This document shows, one piece after another, positions 1 to 11,822 of a stretch of DNA of 58,231 nucleotides. The DNA is from Bugula neritina (lineage: Eukaryota > Bryozoa > Gymnolaemata > Cheilostomatida > Bugulidae), in assembly GCA_964035545.1 (NCBI GenBank), contig CAXIUT010000180.1:1-58231 (forward strand), written 5' to 3'. The notes below the pieces were generated by a model, which worked only from the letters and a program-made list of their open reading frames with translations, had not been told where the DNA came from and did not search any database. Made by a program: the position numbers and the translations under genes. Each line of letters begins with the position of its first letter. Position 1 is the first letter of the stretch.

Positions 1-147
1 CCCAACCCCAACCCCAACCCCAACCCCAACCCCAACCCCAACCCCAACCCCAACCCCAACCCCAACCCCAACCCCAACCCCAACCCCAACCCCAACCCCA
101 ACCCCAACCCCAACCCCAACCCCAACCCCAACCCCAACCCCAACCCC
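1..147 (-). repeat. Left telomere, (CCCCAA)n
   Basis: Uninterrupted C4A2 repeats, 24.5 units, starting CCC and ending CCCC at 147; unique AT-rich DNA starts at 148. This is the C-strand of a pure GGGGTT telomere, as in oligohymenophorean ciliates other than Paramecium, whose repeats are mixed. The first gene (stop at 245) begins only 98 bp inward. Confidence 0.97.
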
Positions 148-244
148 TATAAATAATGATATGATAATCTTAAATATTTTTGAACTCTTAATCTTGAAAG
201 ATTTAATAATAAAATTTAATTCAAATGTAAAATGCAGCATACAA

Positions 245-1324
245 TCATCCTTTTCTGGCTTTTCTCAACATATTTGTGCATGGCGCCTGATTCTTCACAA
301 AGTTTGTAGCATTATTGCTAATGAACTGCTTTTGTTGCTCTGGATTCATGTTTGCATACATTTTACGCATTGAATTTGCTTATTCAATTCCATACTCTTG
401 TTCAGCAACTTAAAACACCTTGTTAGCTGAAGTATCAACCTTCATAAGTTCAACCCAACTAGTCAGTATCATGCCTCCTGAAGGATAGGTCAATAAGACA
501 TGACCAGCACTTCCTGAATAGTTTCCTATAGTTGAAGTTAGCTATTGAGAGCTTGCCTTAATGCTCTAAACTACTGTAAGAACTTGTAGTTTATAGATGT
601 CATGTTTCAATTGACCCTGGTTTACACTGTAAACAATAGTCCCTCCAGCTGCATTTACGTTACACAAACCTTCTTAGGCCATATCTCCAATAGTTTGAAG
701 TTGAGCAGAAGGACACTCTTTCAGTTATCCAGGACTAAATCTAAGAACAAAGTTTCCAGAATGTTCTTTTGTTTGAATGAAAGGATTTGGACCAAGTTAG
801 TATTTATCATTCCATTGATTTACTAAAGCCTTCAGACTAAAGTCACTGAACATAGCCATGTGTCCCTTATCGACAATTTTTTTTAGAAAATAGAACAGTC
901 TTTCAGGTCCTTCTCCAAATTGTTTACCTGAGTAGCCACCACTACATTCCCAGTTGAAAACAACACAATCTACATCTACTTCTTTGATTGAATCTATCAA
1001 TCGAGTTGCAGTTTAATCTTGAGGTTTTCCTTCAAAAGCTTAGATAAGAGAATTAAGGTAATTAGAGTCACAAGCATAGACTTCTACCTTAGTTCCTTCA
1101 AGAGCTTTTTGTTCAACAGTTGTGAAAAGATTATCATAACTACCTCCAGAACAAAATGAAACAATGACAGCAACAGTCTTTTTCTCCTTGTTTTAAGGTT
1201 TATCATTTAAGATCCTCAAACCATTTTTCACTCCGTGATTCATTGGATAATTCATAGGAGCTTGATTTGGAATATTATTTGGTACCTGAACCTTGTTTGC
1301 TCTTTTTCTTGCGACTTTTTCCAT
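245..1324 (-). CDS. Subtelomeric paralog 1, unknown function
   Basis: A 359-residue intronless ORF (ATG 1322-1324, TGA 245-247) read with TAA/TAG as Glu. I do not recognise the family. After a variable, basic, Pro/Asn-rich start of about 45 residues, a hydrophobic strand (KTVAVIVSF) opens what could be an alpha/beta fold. The conserved core includes VVFNWECSGGYSG and GHMAMFSDFSLKALVNQW; the C-terminus is basic. A close paralog in the same orientation lies at 6045-7160. The two differ mainly in the N-terminus, and several codons are GAA in one and TAA in the other, which supports the Glu reading. It is the outermost gene at this end. Confidence 0.85.
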
Positions 1325-1417
1325 CGAGGATATTTCAATAATTATAAAAGATTTAATTCATAGCCGTTTTAAATTTTATATTATTGATAAATTCTGACAA
1401 TCAATCTCTTCTTACAA

Positions 1418-3253
1418 TCATAAAAGCTATTCCTCTGTAATCACTTAAATTTATTCGCTATCTTCTCCGATATCTAAAATATACTCTTTGCCTAAAGAAA
1501 TAAATTTTTCTTCAACTAATTGTCTAATAGACTATTTCTTCATCTTTTAAGCCTGATTGATCTCCTCTAAAAGCAACAACCCATCTTCAAATGAAGAATC
1601 TCTTATGATTGGCTATTTCTAAAGACTTTCTAGGGGAATATCTGTAAATAAACTTCTCATCTTCTTAAATTAGTCGAAAATTTTAGGAATATAGATGCAA
1701 TAAAGTACTCCTAGAAGTATATTTCTTTTATTTTATTAAATTATTGATATGGAAGCTAGTGCATCTTCATAATACTGAGCAAGTAAAGCCCAAAGATTAA
1801 TGTTATTATCTCTATTTTTCAATTCTTCAGCAAATTCTTCTTTATTCACAAAATCACATTCTAATAAAAATTTACTGAACTCCTTTTGGAGATATTATTC
1901 ATTTTCAATGATCTTTTCTTCTAACTCTTCATCTAAATACCCTTCATATCTTTTTTTACAATGCTTCCAGACAGTTATTGAAAACTAATACGTTAAATAT
2001 TTTATAAACCTTGATATTTTGCAGGTTGTCAAGTCAATACCGAGAAAATTCTTTTAAACAGATCTAATATTTAAACTATTAAAGTTTATTTTTCTGAATA
2101 AATCAATTGCACTCATCAAAAGACTTATAACTCTAAATATATAAGGACTTTATTTTTGATATCTTCTTAATATCAATTATCTAATATCTTACACTATCTT
2201 TTCTTCTTTTATCTTTTAAGGTGGTATTGATGAAATTGGAAGGTTTGTTTAATTTTCATTTTAGCACTTATACTTTATTACAGATTCAAAATAAGCTTGG
2301 AAATTATTTTCTTGTATTTTCTCATAATTAATATCATCTAAAGTACTTTGTTCTATAACCTTTTTATTCTTAAATGGGTGAGTATTAGATAAAAACTCTT
2401 TTAATTCTTGAATTCCAACTCTTGATTTCTCATGAATATCAATCATTCTTTATAGAAATTTCAATAAATTTTAAAGTTTCAAAGAAGTAGATCCTATTTT
2501 TTTCATTAATTGATGCAAAGGTTTCAAAGTGACTCCGTTTAATGCTTGTAGATACTCTTTATAGTTTAAAGTTCTTTTCACAAGATAAGGATGAACTCCA
2601 AAAATCATTTAATACAATGTTACTCCTAATGAATAGATATCGCTTTTATCACTTGGTTTAAAATTTTTAATTTTAAGTTTTTAAGGAGGCATATAAGATA
2701 TTGTCCCTCTTCTAGTTGTTGTTTCCACATATTCCAACGATATTTAAGATACTCCAAAATCACACAATTTGAATACAGGTCCTTTCTTCAATATATTAGC
2801 TGGTTTTATGTCTTCATGTATGATTCCTGCTTCTAAAAGGAAGATTAGTCCATGAGTTGTTTGAAAAAAGAGATCATATATTTCTTATTAGGTAAATGAG
2901 TTGCCTAACTTTTGAGTTCTGAAGGTAGCTAGAGTGCCTGACTCACAATATTCTTGAAATATATATAAGTTGTTTTATGATTCTAAATGTTGTTTATAGG
3001 TTTTGACAATATAAGGACATTTAGGTAAGTTTTTTATAATCTTCAGTTCTTTTAGATAATCTTTTCTGACTTCTTCAGAAGTAATCTTAATAACTTTGAC
3101 AGCAAATAATTTAGTTTGTTCTGGCCAATCAGTCGCTTTGTATACTTTAGCTGATTTTCCTTCTCCTAGAGGTCTTAAATTCAAAGCATAATGATCCTCA
3201 TTACCTGTATCTTCGTTCTGGAGAGTAATTATTTTGATCTTTTACGACTACAT
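1418..3253 (-). CDS. Serine/threonine protein kinase with helical C-terminal extension
   Basis: 611 residues, no intron. The kinase domain covers about residues 25-310: Gly-rich loop GEGKSAKV (30-37), AVKV with Lys53, catalytic loop HEDIKPAN with Asp148, DFG at 165-167, PPE in the APE position (Glu encoded by TAA) and SDIYSLG. The HRD motif is HED, so this is a non-RD kinase, probably not controlled by the usual activation-loop phosphate-Arg contact. The last 300 residues are charged and predicted helical, with no domain I can name. Its start lies 112 bp from the divergent aminopeptidase gene, so they may share a promoter. Substrates are unknown. Confidence 0.93.
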
Positions 3254-3365
3254 CAATTTTAATTAACAAGAACTATAATAAAAACTTTATCTAAAAATTA
3301 TATAATAGCTTAGTCAATATTTATTTTAATAAACTTAATCTATCATCCACTCTTTATTTTATATT

Positions 3366-4374
3366 ATGTCAAGAAAAATCTTAAAAAATATTGCAAATCA
3401 CTTCAAAAATCCTTTAATCTAAGGAAAATATGAAGTCATTCCTCCTCCTTCAATCCCATCTCACATAACTAAACCACCATACGTCAACAATCCCAATCCC
3501 ATCTTTGGATAGTATGAGGCAAGACCGAAACCTCATACATAATAAGCTATCAAAAGTAAAAAAACAATTATATAGAACTAAGAGTATCAGCAAAAATCGC
3601 AAGTAAAGCACTATAAGATACCAAAAACTATATTTTAAACAAAGCAGATAATAAAGAACCATTGTCTGAAGAAGATATCGATAAATTTGTTTTCAATAAC
3701 CTAATATAACAAAATGCATATCCAACACCTATTGGTTTCATGAATTTTCCCAAATCAGTATGCGTATCTGTCAATGAATGCCTAGTCCATGGAATACCAA
3801 CAACAAGACCTCTAGATTTCGGTGATAAAATAAATATAGATATCACTGCCTATTTCGATGGCTACCATGGAGATAACAACCTCACTGTATTCTATGGAGA
3901 ACCATAAGATAAAGTTAAATTAAAAGTGACAGAAGTAACTCAAAAAGCTGTCTATGAGGCAATTTCTATATGCAAACCAGGAGTTCCTCTTAATCAAATC
4001 GGATTAACAATCGATAAAATAGCTAAATAGAATGGTTTATTTGTATGTGAAGATTTTACAGGTCATGGAATAGGTCATTTACTGCATATGCCTCCAATGG
4101 TCTTTCATACATGTAGTGTTATTATTAGTTAGACTATCATCAGTATCAATAGGTAATGCAAGTTGGACAGGTTTTTACAATTTAACCTATTTTATCTCTT
4201 TACCCATCAAAAAATATCAAGGTTTGGAAAGATAATTTCACAGCTATAAGTTAAAACAACCCAAATGCACAATTTTAACATACCATTTTGATCGTTGAAG
4301 GCGGATGCTAGATTTTGACGAAGAGACCAAGTTAAAACATACCTAATCCTAATAAAAATATTAAAAATATTTGA
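3366..4374 (+). CDS. Methionine aminopeptidase (type I-like)
   Basis: Two 20-nt introns (3584-3603 and 4113-4132) give 322 residues. The enzyme removes initiator Met using two metal ions. The full ligand set is visible: Asp152 and Asp163 (IDITAYFDGYHGD), His227 (GHGIGH), Glu260 (FTIEP) and Glu291 (QFEHT), with the conserved His135. Glu260, Glu291 and the Glu after Cys301 are encoded by TAA, TAA and TAG, which is strong evidence for the genetic code. The N-terminal 90 residues are basic and extended, compatible with an organelle or ribosome-targeting extension (MAP1D-like), though no clear presequence is proven. Frame is restored exactly by both introns. Confidence 0.96.
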
Positions 4375-4538
4375 TCATTCTGTAAATAGTTATTAATTAT
4401 CTTATAAAATAACTTATAAGTGAACATTCTTAGTATCCAAATTCAAGTTTGTTTTTAAGATATTGAAGTAAAAGATATTGATTGTAGATAAAACGGTACT
4501 TTAGTTAACTATATTTTATTTTTCTGATAGTTAAAATA

Positions 4539-5938
4539 ATGTTCAAATCGATACTAAATTCCACTGATATCGAGTCAAACTAATATCAAAGCAACGATGA
4601 AATAATCCTAAAAATAGATGGCCTTGATTTGAACTGGGCTTCACTTTTTCTAAACATCTAAGGTTCAGATTTCAAATTCAAACATCGAGATTTCTATTAC
4701 CCAGTTCACGAAAATATAATTTTCAAAAATATCAATTCACACATACTCGATGAATCCATCGAAGATCAAACAATCATCCTTCCTCATCATTTTAATGTAA
4801 CTATTTTACAATTCAGCCATAAATGATAGAAGGTGTCATTTCTTGTCTCTATGGCCTTTAACTAAAAATATGCAGAAGTCAAACTCTTGAAGTATTAGAT
4901 GTTATTTATTGCCTTCATATTCCCAAACTGCAAAGATTGATAGAAGAAGACATCAAAAACCATATTATAGAGTATTAACTATTTTTGCTACTATCTAAAA
5001 GTATAGATTATTGTATGGGATAAATAGAAGAACTATGTCTCAATCAACTTGAATTTTAAAACTATTAGCAAATGAGATATTAAAAATATTAACTACTTAA
5101 TAGAAATGATGAAACCTTCAAATATGTACTTTATCATCATAACTAAAAACAATGGGAAGATCCCACTTTCGGACAAGGATCCAAATTTATCCAAGAACTT
5201 ATTCAATAATATTGTAAACATAATAAGTATACCTAAAAATAAAAAAACTAGTTTATACAGTAATACAATTAAAGAGCTGTTAGATCAAGTCCAAGAAGAA
5301 ATAAAGTTAAAATAAATCCTATTAGCATCAATTAAGATCCATCTCCTATGGAAATAAGGTTGTATACGCCAAGGACAGTAGTTAAATAAAATGTTATTCC
5401 TAAGAATAGGCCATTAACTCCTTTCTATTAGTATGATGCGAGCAAATCTTTATTAGTTGATTTGACTTATATGGGATAGAAAAAGAGAAAGTCTTCAAGA
5501 GGGTCATAAAATAATGATTAGAATTCTAGAATAATGTCAGATTATATTGCCCTTAGAGATCAAAATCAATAAATTTATGAATAAACAGCTAAAATGATGG
5601 AAAATATAAAAAAAATATAAACTATTTTGGATTAAAAATCTTTAAAATCAATGAATAATTCACTTAAATTAGTATAAATAGAGGAAATATTATAATAGTG
5701 TTCATAAAAAATGAAAGAACAAGATTAGAGTACTTTGTTAATAGAGATAAATATTGACAAAGCAACAATGTAACCTTAGTAAGAAAATTAAATCGAAAAA
5801 TAGCATAAATTTGATATATCTGATCTATCTGATCTTTCAGATAAAGATAATATCTATGATTAAAAGGATAAAATCCCTAATTAACAAGATTAAACTTTAA
5901 GAGTTAGTTTAGTTACAAGTAAATGGGTTGCTCTGTGA
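4539..5938 (+). CDS. BTB/POZ-like domain protein
   Basis: One 20-nt intron (4797-4816); 459 residues. Residues about 20-150 look like a BTB/POZ fold: KFKHRDFYYPVHENIIF, then a YG turn and the helical stretch LEVLDVIYCLHIPKLQRLIEEDI. BTB domains mediate dimerisation and often recruit cullin-3. The rest is highly charged, Ser/Glu/Lys-rich and probably disordered or coiled-coil, with an acidic SDLSDLSDKD patch near the end. No Kelch or MATH domain is seen. It lies downstream of the aminopeptidase (164 bp gap) and converges on the next minus-strand gene. The BTB call rests on pattern only. Confidence 0.72.
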
Positions 5939-6044
5939 TTTTAATATCTTTAAACTAAAAAACTCTAATATTATTTAGCCTAAATTAATAAAAATAGATC
6001 AAATTTCTAATAAAGTATTAAATAACATAATAAAATTTATTGGA

Positions 6045-7160
6045 TCATCCTTTTCTTGCTTTTCTCAACATATTTGTGCATGGAGCCTGATTCTTTACAA
6101 ACTCTGTAGCATTCTTACTTATATATTAGTTTTGTTAGCTTAAATCCATTCGATCATACTCCATACGCATCTACTGAGCTTTAGCGAATCCGTACTCTTG
6201 TTCAGCAACTTCAAATACCTTCTTAGCTGAAGTATCAACTTTCATAAGTTCAACCCAGTGACCCATACTTGTCAGTATCATGCCTCCTGAAGGATAAGTC
6301 AATAAGACATGACCAGCACTTCCCGAGTAGTTTCCTATAGTTGATGTTAGCTATTGAGAACTTGCCTTAATGCTCTAAACTACTGTGAGAACTTGTAGTT
6401 TATAAATATCGTGTTTAAGTTTATTTTTATTTACACTGTAAACAATAGTTCCCCCCATAGCCTAAACATTGCATCTTCCTTCTTCAGCCATATCTCCAAT
6501 CGTTTGAAGTTGAGCAGAAGGACACTCTTTCAGTTATCCAGGACTAAATCTGAGAACAAAGTTTCCTGTGTGCTCTTTTGTTTGAATGAATGGATTTGGT
6601 CCAAGTTAGTATTTATCACTCCATTGATTTACTAAAGCCTTTAGACTAAAGTCGCTGAACATAGCCATGTGTCCCTTATCAATAACTTTTTTGAGAAAGT
6701 AAAATAATCTATCCACTTTTTAAGGAAATGTTTTATTACTATAGCCACTAGAACATTCCCAGTTAAGCACAACACAATCAGGATCAACTTATCCGATTGA
6801 TTTCATTAGTCGAGTTGCAGTTTAATCTTTTGGTTTTCCTTCAAAAGCTTAGATAAGAGAGTTTAGATAGTTGGAATTGCAAGCATAGACTTCGACTTTT
6901 GTTCCTTCAAGAGCTTTTTGTTAAACAGTTGTGAAGAGATTATCATAGCTACTTCCAGATACAAACGTAATAATAACAGCCACAGTCTTTTTATCTTTGT
7001 TTTAAGGTTTATCATTTAAGATTTTAAGACCACTAGAAGCATTTGAAGAATAATCTTCGTCTATTTGTTGTTGCATTTATGGCATAATATCTGCATTTTT
7101 GTTAAATGCCACATTACTTTTAGCTTAGTTTTTTTTACCTTTACTCACCCAGGTTCCCAT
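6045..7160 (-). CDS. Subtelomeric paralog 2, unknown function
   Basis: 371 residues, no intron. Closely similar to the gene at 245-1324 through the whole core (GHMAMFSDFSLKALVNQW is identical) but with a different N-terminus, MGTWVSKGKK, whose Gly2 and Ser6 fit an N-myristoylation signal; paralog 1 lacks this. Several Glu codons are GAA in one copy and TAA in the other. The copies lie in direct orientation about 4.7 kb apart around three unrelated genes. The ATG at 7158-7160 is 110 bp from the stop of the next gene upstream, which carries the first internal telomeric tract. Confidence 0.85.
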
Positions 7161-7270
7161 ATGAAGATATTTATTATACCACACAAATTCCAAGAGTTTA
7201 ATTTGTATATGACTATCTTATCAATCCTGATATAATTCTTTGATATTTAATAAAATATAAAAAGATATAT

Positions 7271-10200
7271 TCAATCATAATAACTATCTTGGGGTTGGGG
7301 TTGGGGTTGGGGTTGGGGTTGGGGTTGGGGTTGGGGTTGGGGTTGGGGTTGGGGTTGGGGTTGGGGTTGGGGTTGGGAATAACCATCTAAATAACTTTTA
7401 TAATTTTATTTAAAATTCTATAAAATACTCTGTTTTCTTATTCTTTATGATATTATCTTTATATTTTTAAAATAATATGGTATTTTATCCTCTATATTCA
7501 AAAATAATTTATTTCTCTTCATCCAATGATTCAATTATTGCTAACTTAAATTATTATCAACATAAACTTCTGCAAGCATTTCAACGATAAAAAGCAACTA
7601 ACCCGATTCAATCATATCACATATCTTTAGATAAGGCAATAAGACGATTCTAAAGAGTCTGGGATATATTTTGAGTGAATCTACATTTTTACATCTTTAG
7701 AGACAAAGACTAGTAACACCAAAAGTTTATTCTTTCCTACGAGCTAACTAAAAAGATCTGAGAAGAAGTTCAGAAACATCTAAAAATTTTATCACACTTT
7801 AATTTTGTTTAAATTATTCTGGCTTATTAGCTACATTTTGTAAATGTTTCAAACACTAAAGACTATTATTGATAGAATCATTGATTTTATTCATCGACAA
7901 AGTTATCTTTGATATTTTCAACAAAATATTAATATACTCAGGTTCATGAGTAATCTAGTGCACATCACATATTCTTTTACAATCAACCAACTCCTTCAAA
8001 CACTACTCTTTCTTATTCATTTCATAATGAATCACACTCAATTCTTTTTTATGCTTAAATACCAAATGACTTGTCTCTCCAAATATATCGATATAATTCT
8101 ATATCGATCTCTTTAAATTATTAACCCCTTTCTAGTATTAACCCTTCCTCAACTGCTACTCAGCGATTACTTCATAAAAAAATGATATCAATGGAATCTT
8201 GCCAATATAATATATGATTTCTCCCACTTTAAGAAAACATAGATCAGCTGCCTCCTGTGTTAAGTTGTCTTTAATCAGCCAATAAATAGCTGATATTGAT
8301 ATTTTATAATTATAATACGAAGGTTCTCTACTATCAACAAGATAGTATATGCTGTTCAGTCTTCTTTTATTGAAAGGAATTGTTTTTGACAGTTTTATGT
8401 TTATTTAAGGAGTTAAATAATCTATTTCCTTTGGAATCTATTGCTATACTTCATTTTTTAATTCTTATAATTTATAATTATAGCTTAACGAAGAATCTTT
8501 TAAAATTTAAGTTATTTTTCTATATTTATCTGACATTTTCTCATAGTTCAATGAATACACTATAGGTTTGAAATTCACATGAGATTTGTTTTATTCTTTC
8601 AAAGTTGATATTAAATTTTTATATTTATTTTAAAGAACTTTCTTATTATTTATCTCAATACCACTATGTATTAAAATAGCATTCAACAAATAATTCTAAT
8701 TAACTTGATCTCTACTACTTTTAATACCAAACAATCTTTCTGTTTCTTTCAATACAAGTTACCAAAAAGGATTATATTAATCTTAATCAAAAAATTTTCT
8801 AAAAAGATGCAAAGAACTATCAATAAGTATCTCCTCTATCTGATTTCTATTACTACTAAATTCACTAGGAAAATGATTATAAAGACTAAAAATTTAACTT
8901 CTAAAAATATTAATAAAAATAGAACAATAAATTTACGAAAGAAATATATGTCTAAAATGTTAATTCTCACATCGTTTATAAAGATAACTCCAATTCAAAG
9001 ATACCACATTATTTTTTCTTATTTACTATCGAAAATCAATGCTAGAAGTTATATTCAATTCAGCATTTAAAATTTTATCCAATATTTAATTTTATATCCT
9101 TGTTGATTTTTTAATTTTACTTGCTTTTGTGGAATTTATTTGATTAGTTATTGATTTGCATAAAATTGATATTTATTTATATTAAATAAACACGACTAGA
9201 GGACATTAATGTCGATGTGAATATGTTTAAAATGTTTATTTATTTTATATAAATTATTATTTTAGTTATTGGATATTAGAATAAGTATTATAAACAAGTT
9301 ACTTGTCAATATCCAACTAATATATAATACTTTTTTATTATTTATATTTATACCCTATTTTATACTAAATTCCCTAAATAGTTCTACAAAGATATTCTTT
9401 TTATTGTTAATATTAATGAAAAGATTCGCTTATTATTAATTAATCAACCATAGAAACAACCTATTTAATACAATGCCTAACAAAATCAAAATATATAGAT
9501 GTTTTATTATACTATTCATTGTAATATATTTTAGACCAATTTTTGGGTTAATTTGATTGATATTGTTTTGATAAAGATTTTGATGATTTATTTTTCTTTA
9601 TTACTCCTAATTTTAACATATTGTTGTCCTACTGAAAATTACTGTCGATCTTGCTGTAACCTCTATCGTTAAAAGGTAATTATTAATGTTTTTATTATTA
9701 GTTATGTTTTTATGAAATATAATTTTATTCTTTTAATTTTGATTTAGAATTAATAAGATAACTATTAGTTTTTTAATATTTTTATATTGTTTTTGATTTA
9801 TCTTTTGGTACTAATTCTTGAATATCTTTAATATTTTATTACTATGATTTTATATCAAAATTTTTGATGTAGCTATTGTCTTCTACTGGAATTATAGCAT
9901 CTTTATAGTTTTTTAAAAAGCCTCCCAGAGGAGTATTCTATTGAAATTAATTGTATTACGAAGGCTAACTATTTTTATATTCACTAATAGTTGGTTTTAA
10001 CTCTAATCCATTATTCAGAATTCCTTTTTAATTAGATTATGGAATAAAAGGAGATTTATCCTCTATTTTAGGAATTTATTTCAATTATTAAGGTTATTTT
10101 TAAACTTTTATTTGAGGATTTTGATATTCAGTTGGAAATTGGTTATTCGAAGGCTCAAATATATTAGATTTTTCACTTACTTTACTCTAATTTTGAGGTT

Positions 10201-10789
10201 TTTATCCTTAGTAAGATATTTTATTCTAATTATTCTAAATATATTCTTGTTGATTTGAACTCTGTATTTCTTAACTATTTTTTTAATATGAAAAACTTTA
10301 TTTTTTATGATAATATCCATCAACTTCATCTTGAGACCTAGTAAATAAAAATTAAATATGCTGATACCAGATAGTCATCAGTTCCTTATTATCAAAATAA
10401 AACACCCACTCTATTTTGATATTCTTCTTATTCAATTTAATTTAAATCCCATGTTTATCAACAATAGGCCTTATAGTAAAACAATTAGCTCCACCTTAAA
10501 GTACATTACTTCTTGATATGACCTATTTTGGTATTTGACTAAGTACCTCTTCTTCACTGTGAAACGGTAATAGTCCTTTAGGATGTTATCTTAGATATGA
10601 CAGAGTTTCTTTTTTTGTATTAAGAATCAAAAATCTTTCATTTTTAAATATACCAGTGCCTGATTCCTTATTAACATAGTTGTAAAGAACAAATTAAGAA
10701 GAAGTAAGACTCAGAAAGCAAGGTTTTTTTCTCAATAGCTATAGTTGTTCACTGGTAAGTTGTTTATTTCTTTGATTATTATCTATCAT
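7271..10789 (-). CDS. Large PH-like/TPR-like protein with telomere-encoded Pro-Gln tail
   Basis: An intronless ORF of 1172 residues (ATG 10787-10789, TGA 7271-7273). Residues about 20-150 resemble a PH domain (FLSLTSSEFVLYNYV strands, closing helix IWYQHIEFLF). A Gln/Asn/Lys-rich low-complexity region follows. The last 450 residues are helical with TPR-like spacing (for example GVNNLKRSIENYIDIFG), reminiscent of SMYD or kinesin-light-chain repeats. The remarkable part is the end: after YLDGYS the frame enters the GGGGTT tract and reads CAA-CCC alternately (Gln-Pro, 29 codons), then DSYYD and stop. Without the tract the ORF would still be open and end GYEDSYYD. Function unknown. Confidence 0.82.
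7291..7377 (+). repeat. Interstitial telomeric tract 1 (inside a gene)
   Basis: 87 nt of perfect GGGGTT (14.5 units) in right-telomere orientation, ending TTGGG before AATAACC. It lies in the last codons of the minus-strand gene 7271-10789, encoding (Gln-Pro)n. Its flanks are TT on the left and AA on the right, so removing the tract leaves a TTAA junction and keeps the frame (87 = 3 x 29). Confidence 0.97.
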
Positions 10790-10815
10790 TATTGTTTAAG
10801 CTAATAATATATATA

Positions 10816-11769
10816 TCAAATAAATATTTATTGATAATCGTTGAATATATTCTCATCAGTTTTCCAAGGATTAAATACGTCATCTTGAAGTTAATCAACC
10901 TGAATTTTCTTTGAATTTTTTAATAATGTTTTTTATTTTGGTATTTTATTTGGTTTAATTTCTTTTATTGAAATTTATGATGATATTTAGGATGATCTAT
11001 TCTTTTATTTCTGAGGTTTTTAATATACTATGACTGTCTATGGCTAAATATTGTTTATTTTGATCTAGCAAGCAGGTAATATCTTTTTAGAATGGGACAT
11101 TTTTTCTTTTATTTTTTTAAGAGTTGTTCCCCACAGTTCAGCCCTTTATGTACTGTTTTAAGGAGTAACTTATCCTGAATTAGCAAGAGAAGAAAAATTT
11201 TTACGATACTTCTAGATAACTTCTTTGAGATTTATTGTTTTACCAGAACTATTTCTGTCATAACCAGTATCAATACTTTTATTTTGATGTTTTTCCATTT
11301 TTTTAATACCCTTTTTGTCAAGAGTTACATTATTAATCGAATAATAGTATTTATTCATTTCTTTATTAGAGTTATTATATTGCAAGGCACATAAAGATCG
11401 CTTGAATATTGGTTTTTTTTCCTTTATTGACATCTTTTTAGAAATTATTTTATCTGAAAACATAAAAAAACTGTCTCTACTTTAGTTATTTTTGGATAAT
11501 TAATTATTAGTTGTCTTTCTCATGTCCTTAAACATTCCTTTAATACTTTGTTCTAACGGATTTGATCCGATATCCTTCGTCACTCTTTCTTTATCTTTTT
11601 CTCTCTTCTTTTTAAACATCTAACTTATACAATCTCGAAAACCTTCTTGTTAATTTCCGTGGAAAGTTCCTCTTCCTTTAATAGGTGACATCTTATTCAC
11701 ATGTTCAAAGCTATTATCTCTGCTATTCTAGACAGAAGTAAATTGTTTCATACTAATTCGATATGACAT
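10816..11769 (-). CDS. Basic low-complexity protein, unknown
   Basis: 317 residues, intronless, Lys/Asn/Ser-rich and strongly basic, with no membrane segment or recognised domain. The middle section (KRSLCALQYNNSNKEMNKYYYS) and the C-terminal LQDDVFNPWKTDENIF are the least repetitive parts. Its stop is only 26 bp upstream of the next gene's ATG, and its own ATG is 53 bp from the stop of the coiled-coil gene behind it, so the whole minus-strand run is extremely compact. Composition suggests a cytoskeletal or nucleic-acid-associated protein, but this is a guess. Confidence 0.75.
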
Positions 11770-11822
11770 TCTATAGACTAAGAAATATTATATTCTATAT
11801 AGATGTATTTAATTGAATGTAA

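Noticed and set aside
8705-9070. Plus-strand ORF of 121 residues
   Set aside because: A shadow inside the 1172-residue minus-strand gene; Lys/Ile/Thr-rich with no start context or conserved feature.
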